Assembly (NCBI RefSeq): GCF_003288815.1
Contig: NZ_NHYM01000016.1
Location: 1-32,525 of the forward strand
Source: Helicobacter sp. 16-1353
Lineage (GTDB): Bacteria > Campylobacterota > Campylobacteria > Campylobacterales > Helicobacteraceae
Reading direction: 5' to 3'
DNA length: 32,525 bases
How positions within the stretch are numbered: the first letter of the stretch is position 1; every line of letters begins with the position of its first letter. Both the position numbers and the translations under genes were made by a program. Shown one piece after another: positions 1-6,142 of the stretch. Below the pieces are notes generated by a model that did no database searches, was not told the DNA's origin, and saw nothing but the letters and a program-made list of their open reading frames with translations.

Positions 1-34
1 CTTATCCCCCCTTTGCTTCGCAATCCCCCCAAAC

Positions 35-50
35 CCCCGATGACGCTTCT
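35..50. repeat. Left arm of 16-bp inverted repeat
   Basis: CCCCGATGACGCTTCT at 35-50 is the exact reverse complement of 1248-1263. The two arms bracket the ABC ATPase gene and the FeoB-associated small gene. The identity was read directly; its function is unknown. Confidence 0.8.
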
Positions 51-90
51 TGCGGTGTCCGTTGCTGACGCACGGAGACTAAGAAGTTAA

Positions 91-116
91 TTTAAAATTG
101 CTAAAGCAATTTTAAA
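91..116. repeat. Palindrome, AAAATTGC family, copy 1
   Basis: The left arm TTTAAAATTGC (91-101), loop TAAA and exact reverse-complement right arm (106-116) form an 11-bp perfect hairpin. It lies 35 nt past the stop of the ABC ATPase gene and could act as a transcription terminator for it. Three related copies lie at 1190-1208, 1631-1654 and 1740-1760. Confidence 0.8.
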
Positions 117-150
117 ATCTATTTTTTAGCTTTAACGCCCAAGTTTAGCC

Positions 151-996
151 CTAATATTTCCCCACGAATCCTAAAAATTTACTCTCAAAATCGCATTCCA
201 CCACTTCCAAATCTTCATAATTCTCAAATGTGTAAATATAATTAAAATCCTTATATTTCTCGCACTGGGCGAATTTATAGGAATCTAGATTCTGCGTTTT
301 TTCTATCTTGTAGCACTTAAAATGCTCCAAAAAATAGCCCATACTCTCCTTATACACAAGTCCGCCCTTTTGAACGATAATCATTCTATCAATCAACCCC
401 ACCAAATCGCCCATAATGTGGGAAGTTAGGATAATAGTCTTTCTAATATTTTTCTGCGAATCCCAAATATAATTCTTAAGATAATCCACAAAAAGCCTCC
501 TATAGCCCACATCAAGCCCCATTGAGTAGTCATCAAGGATTAAAAGCCTCGCATCTTGGGCGAAAACAAGCCCCAAAACCACTTGCGACTTCTGCCCAAA
601 TGAAAGAGTGCCGAGCTTTTGCGTGTATTTTAAGCCCATCAAATCGACTAGCTCATAGAAATACTCCCTTTTCCACTTGGGGTAAAATGCGGCAAAAAAC
701 CGCTCTATTGTTTGAATATCCATAAAATCATAGGTGATAAAATTCTCAAACAATAGGGCGATATCTCGCTTGGCACTGGGGCTTAGAGTGCTACTATCCT
801 CGCCAAATATCTTGCAAACACCACTTTTTGGCTTAATATATCCCATAAGTATGTTAATAAGCGTGGATTTCCCCACTCCATTCTTGCCTAAGACCCCAAA
901 TACCGAGTATTCCTCGATATTTAGGCTCAAGTTTTCATAGATTTTTTTACTGCCATAATTATGAGAGAGGTTCTCAATCTGTATGATGTTTTGCAT
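151..996 (-). CDS. ABC transporter ATP-binding protein (orphan in this window)
   Basis: This is a nucleotide-binding subunit of an ABC exporter-like system, 281 residues from the ATG at 996. An upstream in-frame start would sit inside the preceding small gene and is not needed. Walker A is GKNGVGKS (37-44), the signature is LSFGQ (131-135), Walker B is LLILD (151-155), and a switch histidine follows in LTSHI. The residue after Walker B is Asp (LDDYSMGLD) where most ABC ATPases have the catalytic Glu, so hydrolysis may be slow or the family distinct. A short C-terminal extension follows the domain. No permease gene is visible; it may lie left of position 1. The start overlaps the end of the Cys-rich gene by 23 bp, which suggests translational coupling. 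The substrate is unknown. Confidence 0.88.
   Translation of the reverse strand: MQNIIQIENLSHNYGSKKIYENLSLNIEEYSVFGVLGKNGVGKSTLINILMGYIKPKSGVCKIFGEDSSTLSPSAKRDIALLFENFITYDFMDIQTIERFFAAFYPKWKREYFYELVDLMGLKYTQKLGTLSFGQKSQVVLGLVFAQDARLLILDDYSMGLDVGYRRLFVDYLKNYIWDSQKNIRKTIILTSHIMGDLVGLIDRMIIVQKGGLVYKESMGYFLEHFKCYKIEKTQNLDSYKFAQCEKYKDFNYIYTFENYEDLEVVECDFESKFLGFVGKY
281..297. repeat. 17-bp word built on the GAATCTAGATTC palindrome, copy A
   Basis: GAATCTAGATTCTGCGT occurs here inside the ABC ATPase gene and identically at 5478-5494 inside feoB. On the coding strand both encode the peptide TQNLDS. The 12-bp palindromic core also appears at 1505-1516 (noncoding) and 5460-5471 (feoB). Confidence 0.8.
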
Positions 997-1114
997 TTTT
1001 GCTCTCACAGCAACTGCCCTCTTTACCACAGCCACAGCCTTTTTTCTTTACTGCTGAATACACCAAGTAGATTCCAGCTAATATTGCCAAACCAAGAACT
1101 ATAAAAATTTCCAT
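974..1114 (-). CDS. FeoB-associated Cys-rich small membrane protein
   Basis: This is a 46-residue protein starting at the ATG at 1114, preceded by AAAGGA at a good distance. A single hydrophobic segment covers residues 3-22 (IFIVLGLAILAGIYLVYSAV). A basic KKK and a cysteine cluster GCGCGKEGSCC (26-36) follow, then a short His-containing tail (KHHTD). This layout matches the FeoB-associated Cys-rich membrane proteins (Pfam FeoB_associated), which usually lie next to feoB and are thought to assist Fe(II) transport. Here feoB is about 2.1 kb away in the same orientation, separated by two metal-related genes and by noncoding DNA. The stop (974-976) lies inside the ABC ATPase gene that begins at 996. 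I am confident that the gene is real and fairly confident of the family. Confidence 0.82.
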   Translation of the reverse strand: MEIFIVLGLAILAGIYLVYSAVKKKGCGCGKEGSCCESKNAKHHTD

Positions 1115-1189
1115 TTTTTTCCTTTACATTAATTTTATGCGAACAAATCCGCTTTTGTGTGAATCTCACGCCCCATTCGAACCTTTGTA

Positions 1190-1208
1190 AAAATTGCGAC
1201 GCAATTTT
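1190..1208. repeat. Palindrome, AAAATTGC family, copy 2
   Basis: The left arm AAAATTGC (1190-1197), loop GAC and right arm GCAATTTT (1201-1208) form a perfect 8-bp stem. It lies upstream of the FeoB-associated small gene. Confidence 0.8.
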
Positions 1209-1213
1209 AGTTA

Positions 1214-1253
1214 GCTTCTCAAGTCCTGTGCGAAGCACAGCATTGAGAGAAGC
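1214..1253. repeat. 40-nt hairpin
   Basis: The outer arms GCTTCTCAA (1214-1222) and TTGAGAGAAGC (1243-1253) pair with a 2-nt bulge. They enclose the inner stem CTGTGC (1226-1231) and GCACAG (1235-1240) with loop GAA. No U-run follows on either strand, so a simple intrinsic terminator is not obvious. Confidence 0.65.
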
Positions 1254-1263
1254 GTCATCGGGG
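1248..1263. repeat. Right arm of 16-bp inverted repeat
   Basis: AGAAGCGTCATCGGGG is the exact reverse complement of 35-50. With that copy it flanks the small Cys-rich gene and the ABC ATPase gene. Confidence 0.8.
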
Positions 1264-1387
1264 ATTGGTAGGAAATTTCGCTTCGCTCATTTTCCAAGAA
1301 GCTACGCTTTGGTGGCTTTGGAGGAATAGGGAGAGAATTTTGCCTTTACAAGAAACTTCGCTCCGCTCGTTTTACTAGAAACTGCGT

Positions 1388-1406
1388 TTTGCCACGCAGT
1401 GGCAAA
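1388..1406. repeat. Hairpin with 8-bp stem
   Basis: The arms TTTGCCAC (1388-1395) and GTGGCAAA (1399-1406) pair perfectly around a GCA loop. Confidence 0.65.
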
Positions 1407-1411
1407 TTCAT

Positions 1412-1434
1412 CATTCAAGCCCCTTGTCCCCCTT
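1412..1434. repeat. C/G-tract dispersed repeat, inverted copy
   Basis: The stretch beginning CATTCAAGCCCC (1412) and running into the C-run at about 1433 matches the reverse complement of 32473-32495 apart from one C in a C-run. A shorter related CTTATCCCCC word begins the window at position 1 and recurs at about 32510. Confidence 0.7.
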
Positions 1435-1547
1435 TACTAAACAAATCGCCTTAATTTTAAAGTTAAGATTCTTTGGAAGAGCGACTTTATAAGGGCTTTG
1501 CCTTGAATCTAGATTCGCTTAAAAGGGCAAAGCGTTTTTATTCGGTG

Positions 1548-1562
1548 GAGGGCTTCGCCCTC
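1548..1562. repeat. GC-rich hairpin
   Basis: The arms GAGGGC (1548-1553) and GCCCTC (1557-1562) flank a TTC loop. This is a locally GC-rich element in AT-rich noncoding DNA. Confidence 0.6.
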
Positions 1563-1600
1563 GATTCTATTCTCATTTTTGCCCACCACCCCTTTTTTAT

Positions 1601-1622
1601 GTATGAGATTGACGCCTCATAC
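1601..1622. repeat. Hairpin with 7-bp stem
   Basis: The arms GTATGAG (1601-1607) and CTCATAC (1616-1622) pair around an 8-nt loop. A T-run precedes it on the plus strand, so on the minus strand the hairpin is not followed by a long U-run. Confidence 0.55.
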
Positions 1623-1630
1623 AAGATTTA

Positions 1631-1654
1631 TAAAAATTGCTAAAGCAATTTTTA
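1631..1654. repeat. Palindrome, AAAATTGC family, copy 3
   Basis: The left arm TAAAAATTGC (1631-1640), loop TAAA and right arm GCAATTTTTA (1645-1654) form a perfect 10-bp stem. Confidence 0.8.
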
Positions 1655-1682
1655 AAGGATTTCATGTGAGGGCAAAGTCCTC

Positions 1683-1792
1683 TTTAACTTTTTCCGCCTA
1701 CGCCTATATTTGGGCGTTTCACGCAGAATCTTAAGTCTATAAAATTGCTACGCAATTTTAAAGATTCTGCGAGATTTGCTTAAAAAGTTAAA
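1683..1792. repeat. Nested inverted repeat of about 110 bp
   Basis: Three perfect stems nest inside each other. The outer arms are TTTAACTTTTT (1683-1693) with 1782-1792, the middle arms CGCAGAATCTT (1722-1732) with 1761-1771, and the inner arms TAAAATTGC (1740-1748) with 1752-1760. A further pair, GTTTCAC (1716-1722) with GTGAAAC (1794-1800), would compete with the middle stem. The locus would fold strongly as RNA or as a cruciform; its role is unknown. Confidence 0.65.
1740..1760. repeat. Palindrome, AAAATTGC family, copy 4
   Basis: TAAAATTGC (1740-1748), loop TAC and GCAATTTTA (1752-1760) form the apex of the larger nested inverted repeat at 1683-1792. Confidence 0.8.
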
Positions 1793-1864
1793 AGTGAAAC
1801 AAAAAATTTTTTATATTTTTGTCGTTCCCAAGAATCTAGCTTTATTTTTTTACTAGAATCTTAT

Positions 1865-2025
1865 AGATTCTCGCTCAAACCGTTCAAGGATTCCATAGAA
1901 TCCCCAAGTTTCAGCGAAATTTCTTTAAAGATTCCGCCGAATCCTATTAAAATTTCCGCCAAAATTTTTCCAAAATCCCTAAGGATTCTACCGAAACTTT
2001 CACACAAGATTCCGCCAAAACCCCC
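1865..2025. repeat. Degenerate GATTCCGCC-type repeat array
   Basis: The word GATTC followed by CGCC or TACC and GAA/AAA recurs at irregular spacing (about 1930, 1953, 1984 and 2008), with further GATTC/GAATC words around it. A 69-codon minus-strand frame crosses the array, but its glycine- and isoleucine-rich product only mirrors the repeat, so I do not call a gene. The same GATTCCGCC word builds the Ser/Glu-rich insertion of feoB at 5362-5395. Confidence 0.5.
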
Positions 2026-2042
2026 ACAAATCGCAAAATACC

Positions 2043-2864
2043 CTATTTCATATCCTTTACTTGCACCCAAATCACGGCATCTTGGCTTAGCTCCTTGCCT
2101 TTATACTCCGTGTCGCTTCCCACACCAAGTGCGGCAAATCCCCACCAGCCAGACTTCGGCAACCCAAAGGTAAATTTCCCATTCGCGTCCGCCTTAATCC
2201 CCATAGTTACGAAGCTATCTTGCGGAGCCTTGACATTCGCTTTTTTATTGGTTTTATTATTTTTCACATCAATATCATGGTTTAGGTATTCTACCTCGAT
2301 TTCAGCGAATGGCACGGGCTTTCCATTACTTTTAACTATCCCGCTAAAAGTCCCACCAGTCCAAATCGAATAAGGCTTAGTTAGTGGCACAATCTCAGCC
2401 TTTAGCCCAAGCTCACTATCCCAGTCGCTAGGGGCTCCAGCCACATTCACCACCATTTTTGTAATCTGCTGGATATATGCGTCCTCGTTCGCCTCATAAT
2501 ACGGAGCAGGGGTCAAAACGAATACATAATCCCCCAAGCTTCTTGCCTTATAAGTAGTCTCATAGCCTATCCCAGCGTTATTTGAGCCTTGAAATTTCAT
2601 TTCTTTTAGTGTTTTTACTAGGTCGGTTTTCTTACCTTTTTGGATTACATAAAAATCTACAATCCCAGCTCTACTTTTATCCGCTTGTAAGCCCATATCC
2701 ATCGTGTGTTCGTCCGCAAATGGGTGAGTAAAAATTAGCTTTAGTGGAATCTCAGCCCCCTTATTTAGGGCAGATTCTGGCGTATAAATCATTTGAAAAT
2801 GTGCCAAAAGTGAGCTACTTAACCCCGCTACCAACATTAAACCAACTAAAAATTTCTTTATCAT
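2043..2864 (-). CDS. DUF4198 (NikK/NikM-like) periplasmic metal-associated protein
   Basis: This 273-residue secreted protein starts at 2864 with a strong AAAGGAGG ribosome site. A signal peptide covers residues 1-21 (MIKKFLVGLMLVAGLSSSLL, then Ala). Cleavage after that Ala would expose His22 (HFQMIYTPE) as the mature N-terminus, a feature often linked to metal binding. The following region, with GAEIPLKLIFTHPFADEH, and the beta-rich C-terminal part with NGKPVPFAEIEVEY match the DUF4198 family from memory. That family includes periplasmic partners of nickel/cobalt transporters. The gene is the last of the operon feoA-feoB-small protein-DUF4198, only 12 nt after the preceding gene. The family is fairly secure; whether it handles nickel or iron here is inferred and open. 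Confidence 0.82.
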   Translation of the reverse strand: MIKKFLVGLMLVAGLSSSLLAHFQMIYTPESALNKGAEIPLKLIFTHPFADEHTMDMGLQADKSRAGIVDFYVIQKGKKTDLVKTLKEMKFQGSNNAGIGYETTYKARSLGDYVFVLTPAPYYEANEDAYIQQITKMVVNVAGAPSDWDSELGLKAEIVPLTKPYSIWTGGTFSGIVKSNGKPVPFAEIEVEYLNHDIDVKNNKTNKKANVKAPQDSFVTMGIKADANGKFTFGLPKSGWWGFAALGVGSDTEYKGKELSQDAVIWVQVKDMK

Positions 2865-2876
2865 ATTTTCCTCCTT

Positions 2877-3185
2877 TTATTCTGCAATATCTTTGCTTTT
2901 TACTACGACTTTATGCCCCTCACCAGCGTCCAAATGTGCCTCATATGTGCCATTTGGCTTTTTGAATGTATAGCTACTATCCTCGCCAAATTTCCCGCTA
3001 ATTATGGACTTTCCATTCTGCACAATGGCGAATTTCACGCCATTTGCACTACTTCCATCGCTGAATCCGCCCTCGCAAGTTACCGTCTCATCGCCATTAT
3101 CAAAGCAGTTCATTAACGCCGAATGTGCGAATAAACTAGAACTAAAACCCATTACCAATAATGAAATAAATATTTTTTTTATCAT
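2877..3185 (-). CDS. Small periplasmic protein, NikL-like, in the feo operon
   Basis: This 102-residue protein starts at the ATG at 3185, preceded by AAAGGAGA. The frame is open further upstream into feoB, but only this start has both a ribosome site and a signal peptide (residues 1-20, ending SSSLFA). The predicted mature protein begins with His21 (HSALMN) and has two cysteines (27 and 37) that could pair. The pattern of a His N-terminus, a short beta-rich body with SGKFGEDSSYTFKKPNG and a late AGEGHKV motif resembles NikL-type accessory proteins of nickel ECF transporters. That comparison is from memory and unverified. It sits between feoB (53 nt upstream) and the DUF4198 gene, whose ribosome site abuts its stop. 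I infer a role in periplasmic metal delivery. Confidence 0.75.
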   Translation of the reverse strand: MIKKIFISLLVMGFSSSLFAHSALMNCFDNGDETVTCEGGFSDGSSANGVKFAIVQNGKSIISGKFGEDSSYTFKKPNGTYEAHLDAGEGHKVVVKSKDIAE

Positions 3186-3238
3186 TTTTTCTCCTTTAAA
3201 ATTATTTATAAATCCTATATCAAGTCGCCAGAATTGAA

Positions 3239-6142
3239 TTATTTTCCCTCCTTTGATTGATATACAGCGGATAGTCCACCGCTCCAATTTTTCCGCTTCT
3301 CAGGGATAAATCCAAGTATTAAAGCAATGATTAGCACGATTGCATAATAAAAACTCATCGCCTCTAAACCGCCCAAATTTAGGGCATTTGAGATGGTGAA
3401 AAATAGTGAAGAGACGATTAATGCGAGTGAAAATGGAAAAAGCAGTGCAAAAATCATCCACAACCAGCTATTTGTCTGCATTTTTAAAACTATCATTGTG
3501 GCTATGCAAGGGGGCGTAAGTAGCATAAAGATTATGATACTTGCGGCGTGCAAAGGCGTGTAGCCACTATTTTGTGCCATTGCCTCCTCTGGTCTAAGCT
3601 GTGCTTGCGAAGCAGATAAATCTGCATTAGATTCTGCAGAATCTGTGTTTAGATTCGCATTAGATTCTAGATTCACACTAGATTCCGCGGTTTTTGTAAT
3701 AGATTTCGCATTCGTGGAATCCACATTTAGATTCGCAGATTCTGCATTAGATTCCACATTTGGATTCGCCCCAGATTCCACATTTTCTATAATTGGACTT
3801 TTTCCCTGCTCGTAGATACTTCCTAAGGTTGCCACGGCAGATTCCCGTGCGGCAAATGAGCTTAAGAACGCCACATTTATTTTCCAATCAAATCCAGCAA
3901 ATTTTGAAATCGGCTCTAACGCCCTCCCAGCCATACCTAAAAGGGAGTTTTCTATCTTGTCGTTTTTCTGCTCTCGCAAGATTTTATTTTTACCATTTGA
4001 TAGTTTTCGAAGCTCTGTATTTATAACCCTAGCGTCTTTATCGCCCTTTGGCACTTTGATAAATTTATAGATTTCCGGGTATTTTTTTTCAAAAACTTCA
4101 TCGACATCGCTTCCCCCAGTCATTTTTTTGCCTCGATAGTTCTCATAGACATTTAACGCATTTGCGACTTTTTCCCTAGAATCCAGCATTTCATAGTATT
4201 TAGTTTTTTTCACTTTTTTATCAAAAACAGCCAGAATCTTCGCTTCTTCGCCGTTATAATAATCTTGCTTCTCCTTGCTTAATCCGGGGAATTGCAACAT
4301 CGCAAAAAGTATGATAGCCACGGCTAGAACGATAGTGCAGACCTTTTTGATATACACCCACACGCGCTCCAACGCCCTTAAAATTACACCCTTAAAAGTC
4401 GGCAAATGATATGGCGGAAGCTCCATCACAAATGGTGCCGTTTGCCTTGTTTGAAGTATGGTGGAAGTTAGAATTTTTGCGATAATTAGGGCAGCAAAAA
4501 TAGTAATCGTGGAGATGTAAAATAGCATTAAACTCATATGAGCTGCAAAAAACGCCCCAACTAAAAGCGTGTAGAACGGCACTTTTGCAAGGCAGTTCAT
4601 AAGTGGCACAGTTAGAATCGTCGCCATTCTAGCCCTATCATCGGCGATTCCTTTCGTAGACATTATCCCCGGAACCGCACAGCCCCCGACGAACGCCCCT
4701 CCAAGCACAAGTGGCAGAGTGCTCTGCCCATGAAGCCCAAATTTCCTAAACACCCTATCTAAAATAAACGCCATTCTAGGCATATAGCCAATATCCTCTA
4801 AAATCGCAATGAGCGAGAAAAGTATCAAAAATATTGGGATATAGTTTAGGAGTGCATTCACGGAGTTTATAAGCCAAATGGCTAGGTCGGTTGTCATCGG
4901 CACATGCGTAATATCCCCAGCTGGGCTTATATCAATTACGAAATTTTTTAGCGTAGCTAGAATAGGCCAAGTATAATTCGTAAGCTTATAGCCGCCCACA
5001 ATCGAGGCTTCATAAATGATAAAAATAATCAGCAGCAAAATAGGGAAGCTAAGCCATCGATTTAGCACGAATCTATCGACCTTATCAGTTAATGTTTTCT
5101 GCCCCTTTTTGGTCTCTTTAATACACTTGTGGTAGATGATATCAGCACTATCGTAGCGGATATTTGCCAAAAAATGCTCGATATCTTTGTCGAATTTATT
5201 ATGAAAATCTGCTCTTAAATTTTCTACTTCATCACTAATATTTTGTGTGGATTCCGTTATTTTTTCCGGAGCGTTATTCGTCTTGTTTTCCGGCGCGTTT
5301 AAAGTCGCAGATTTCGCTACAGATTCTGCCGGAGATTCCGTCGCACTCGCAGACTTCGCCACAGATTCCGCCGGAGATTCCGCCGGAGATTCCGCCATAT
5401 TTTGCAAAATATTAATGATAAAGCTATCGCCCTCTAGGGCTTTTATCGCAAGCCACCTAGAATCTAGATTCTTCCTCGAATCTAGATTCTGCGTCTTGGC
5501 TCTTATTTTCCCCTCAAGCTGAGCGATGTAGGATTCTAGCTCATCGTAATTTATGCGAAAATTCGTATATGTTAGATTCTTGCTATTGATAATTGCCTCT
5601 AAAATCTCTTCTTTTCCCACGCCTTTTGCGGCACTTGCCTCGATAACTGGGCAGTTTAGAAGCCCCGCGATTTTAGCAGTATCAATTTTTATGCCTCGAT
5701 TTTTCGCCACATCACACATATTTAGCACCACAATTACGGGCTTTCCAATCTCTAGGAGCTGGAAAGTTAGGTAGAGATTCCGCTTGATATTTGAAGCATC
5801 GATGATGTTTAAAATAATGTCCGGATTCTCATTTATGATAAATTCCTTGGCGACCTTTTCTTCCAGTGAATACGAGCTAAACGAGTATGTGCCGGGCAAA
5901 TCGACCACTTCAATATCGTTATTTTTATAGCTAAAATGCCCTGATTTTTTATCCACCGTTACGCCCGGATAATTAGCGATATGCTGCCTAATCCCGCTTA
6001 TCATATTAAAAACCGTGGATTTACCGCAGTTTGGCTGACCTGCTAGGGCGACTTTTATCTTGCTCTTATGCAATGAAGTATTTTCTATTTTATTAGAATC
6101 TATTATTTGATTGGAGTCGTCTTGATTTTTTTCATCACTCAT
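3239..6142 (-). CDS. feoB: Ferrous iron transporter FeoB with low-complexity insertions
   Basis: FeoB moves Fe(II) across the inner membrane, using a cytosolic G domain. The G domain shows G1 GQPNCGKS (35-42), G2 Thr62 in YPGVTVD, G3 DLPG (81-84), G4 NMCD (141-144) and G5 SAAKG (170-174). Multiple membrane segments and two Gate regions follow, with the typical GGCAVPGIM and TPPCIATM motifs. At 967 residues it is far longer than the H. pylori protein as I remember it. Part of the excess is two Ser/Glu/Asp/Asn-rich stretches, residues about 250-300 (between G domain and membrane part) and about 787-845 (a loop before the last Gate). Both are encoded by GAATCT/GATTCC words. The start overlaps the feoA stop in an ATGA arrangement. 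Confidence 0.96.
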   Translation of the reverse strand: MSDEKNQDDSNQIIDSNKIENTSLHKSKIKVALAGQPNCGKSTVFNMISGIRQHIANYPGVTVDKKSGHFSYKNNDIEVVDLPGTYSFSSYSLEEKVAKEFIINENPDIILNIIDASNIKRNLYLTFQLLEIGKPVIVVLNMCDVAKNRGIKIDTAKIAGLLNCPVIEASAAKGVGKEEILEAIINSKNLTYTNFRINYDELESYIAQLEGKIRAKTQNLDSRKNLDSRWLAIKALEGDSFIINILQNMAESPAESPAESVAKSASATESPAESVAKSATLNAPENKTNNAPEKITESTQNISDEVENLRADFHNKFDKDIEHFLANIRYDSADIIYHKCIKETKKGQKTLTDKVDRFVLNRWLSFPILLLIIFIIYEASIVGGYKLTNYTWPILATLKNFVIDISPAGDITHVPMTTDLAIWLINSVNALLNYIPIFLILFSLIAILEDIGYMPRMAFILDRVFRKFGLHGQSTLPLVLGGAFVGGCAVPGIMSTKGIADDRARMATILTVPLMNCLAKVPFYTLLVGAFFAAHMSLMLFYISTITIFAALIIAKILTSTILQTRQTAPFVMELPPYHLPTFKGVILRALERVWVYIKKVCTIVLAVAIILFAMLQFPGLSKEKQDYYNGEEAKILAVFDKKVKKTKYYEMLDSREKVANALNVYENYRGKKMTGGSDVDEVFEKKYPEIYKFIKVPKGDKDARVINTELRKLSNGKNKILREQKNDKIENSLLGMAGRALEPISKFAGFDWKINVAFLSSFAARESAVATLGSIYEQGKSPIIENVESGANPNVESNAESANLNVDSTNAKSITKTAESSVNLESNANLNTDSAESNADLSASQAQLRPEEAMAQNSGYTPLHAASIIIFMLLTPPCIATMIVLKMQTNSWLWMIFALLFPFSLALIVSSLFFTISNALNLGGLEAMSFYYAIVLIIALILGFIPEKRKNWSGGLSAVYQSKEGK
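3608..3784. repeat. GAATCT/GATTCC expansion in feoB, loop before the last Gate
   Basis: Repeated GATTC/GAATC words encode residues about 787-845, rich in ES, DS and NLN. The reading frame stays open throughout. The stretch lies between conserved FeoB membrane blocks, so it looks like an insertion in a loop. Confidence 0.7.
5243..5395. repeat. GATTCCGCC expansion in feoB, after the G domain
   Basis: Near-tandem GATTCCGCCGGA units at the right end (5362-5395) pass into looser copies. They encode the AESPAESPAES type peptide at residues about 250-300. Confidence 0.75.
5478..5494. repeat. 17-bp word built on the GAATCTAGATTC palindrome, copy B
   Basis: This is identical to 281-297 in the ABC ATPase gene. 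The 12-bp palindrome also occurs 18 bp to the left at 5460-5471. Together the two copies encode the repeated NLDSRKNLDSR in FeoB. Confidence 0.8.

Larger units (their letters stand above)
1..150. other. Noncoding repeat-rich segment downstream of the ABC ATPase gene
   Basis: No open frame with coding character is seen here. The segment holds C-runs at its left edge, a small TTGC/GCAA hairpin with a TTC loop (13-23), one arm of a 16-bp inverted repeat (35-50), a TCCGT/ACGGA-based hairpin (58-76) and a perfect palindrome (91-116). It resembles the noncoding DNA at 1115-1860 and the right edge of the window. Confidence 0.6.
1115..1860. other. Long noncoding stretch filled with short palindromes
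   Basis: No reading frame here has coding character. The stretch contains at least seven hairpin-forming inverted repeats (1190-1208, 1214-1253, 1388-1406, 1548-1562, 1601-1622, 1631-1654, 1683-1792). It also holds an imperfect 40-bp direct repeat (about 1272-1311 and 1352-1391), the right arm of a 16-bp inverted repeat (1248-1263) and a C/G-tract repeat (1412-1434). Many hairpin arms meet as GC-loop-GC. It could be a mosaic of miniature repeats, a locus of structured RNA, or both. Confidence 0.7.

Noticed and set aside
1023-1238. 71-codon minus-strand frame over the FeoB-associated gene and its upstream DNA
   Set aside because: It runs through a palindrome and overlaps the better-supported Cys-rich gene in another frame.
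1-1860. CRISPR array
   Set aside because: Repeats are palindromes of differing arms with no regular spacer length and no cas genes nearby.
1861-2070. 69-codon minus-strand frame overlapping the end of the DUF4198 gene
   Set aside because: It crosses a GATTC repeat array, has no ribosome site and gives a Gly/Ile-rich product that only mirrors the repeat.
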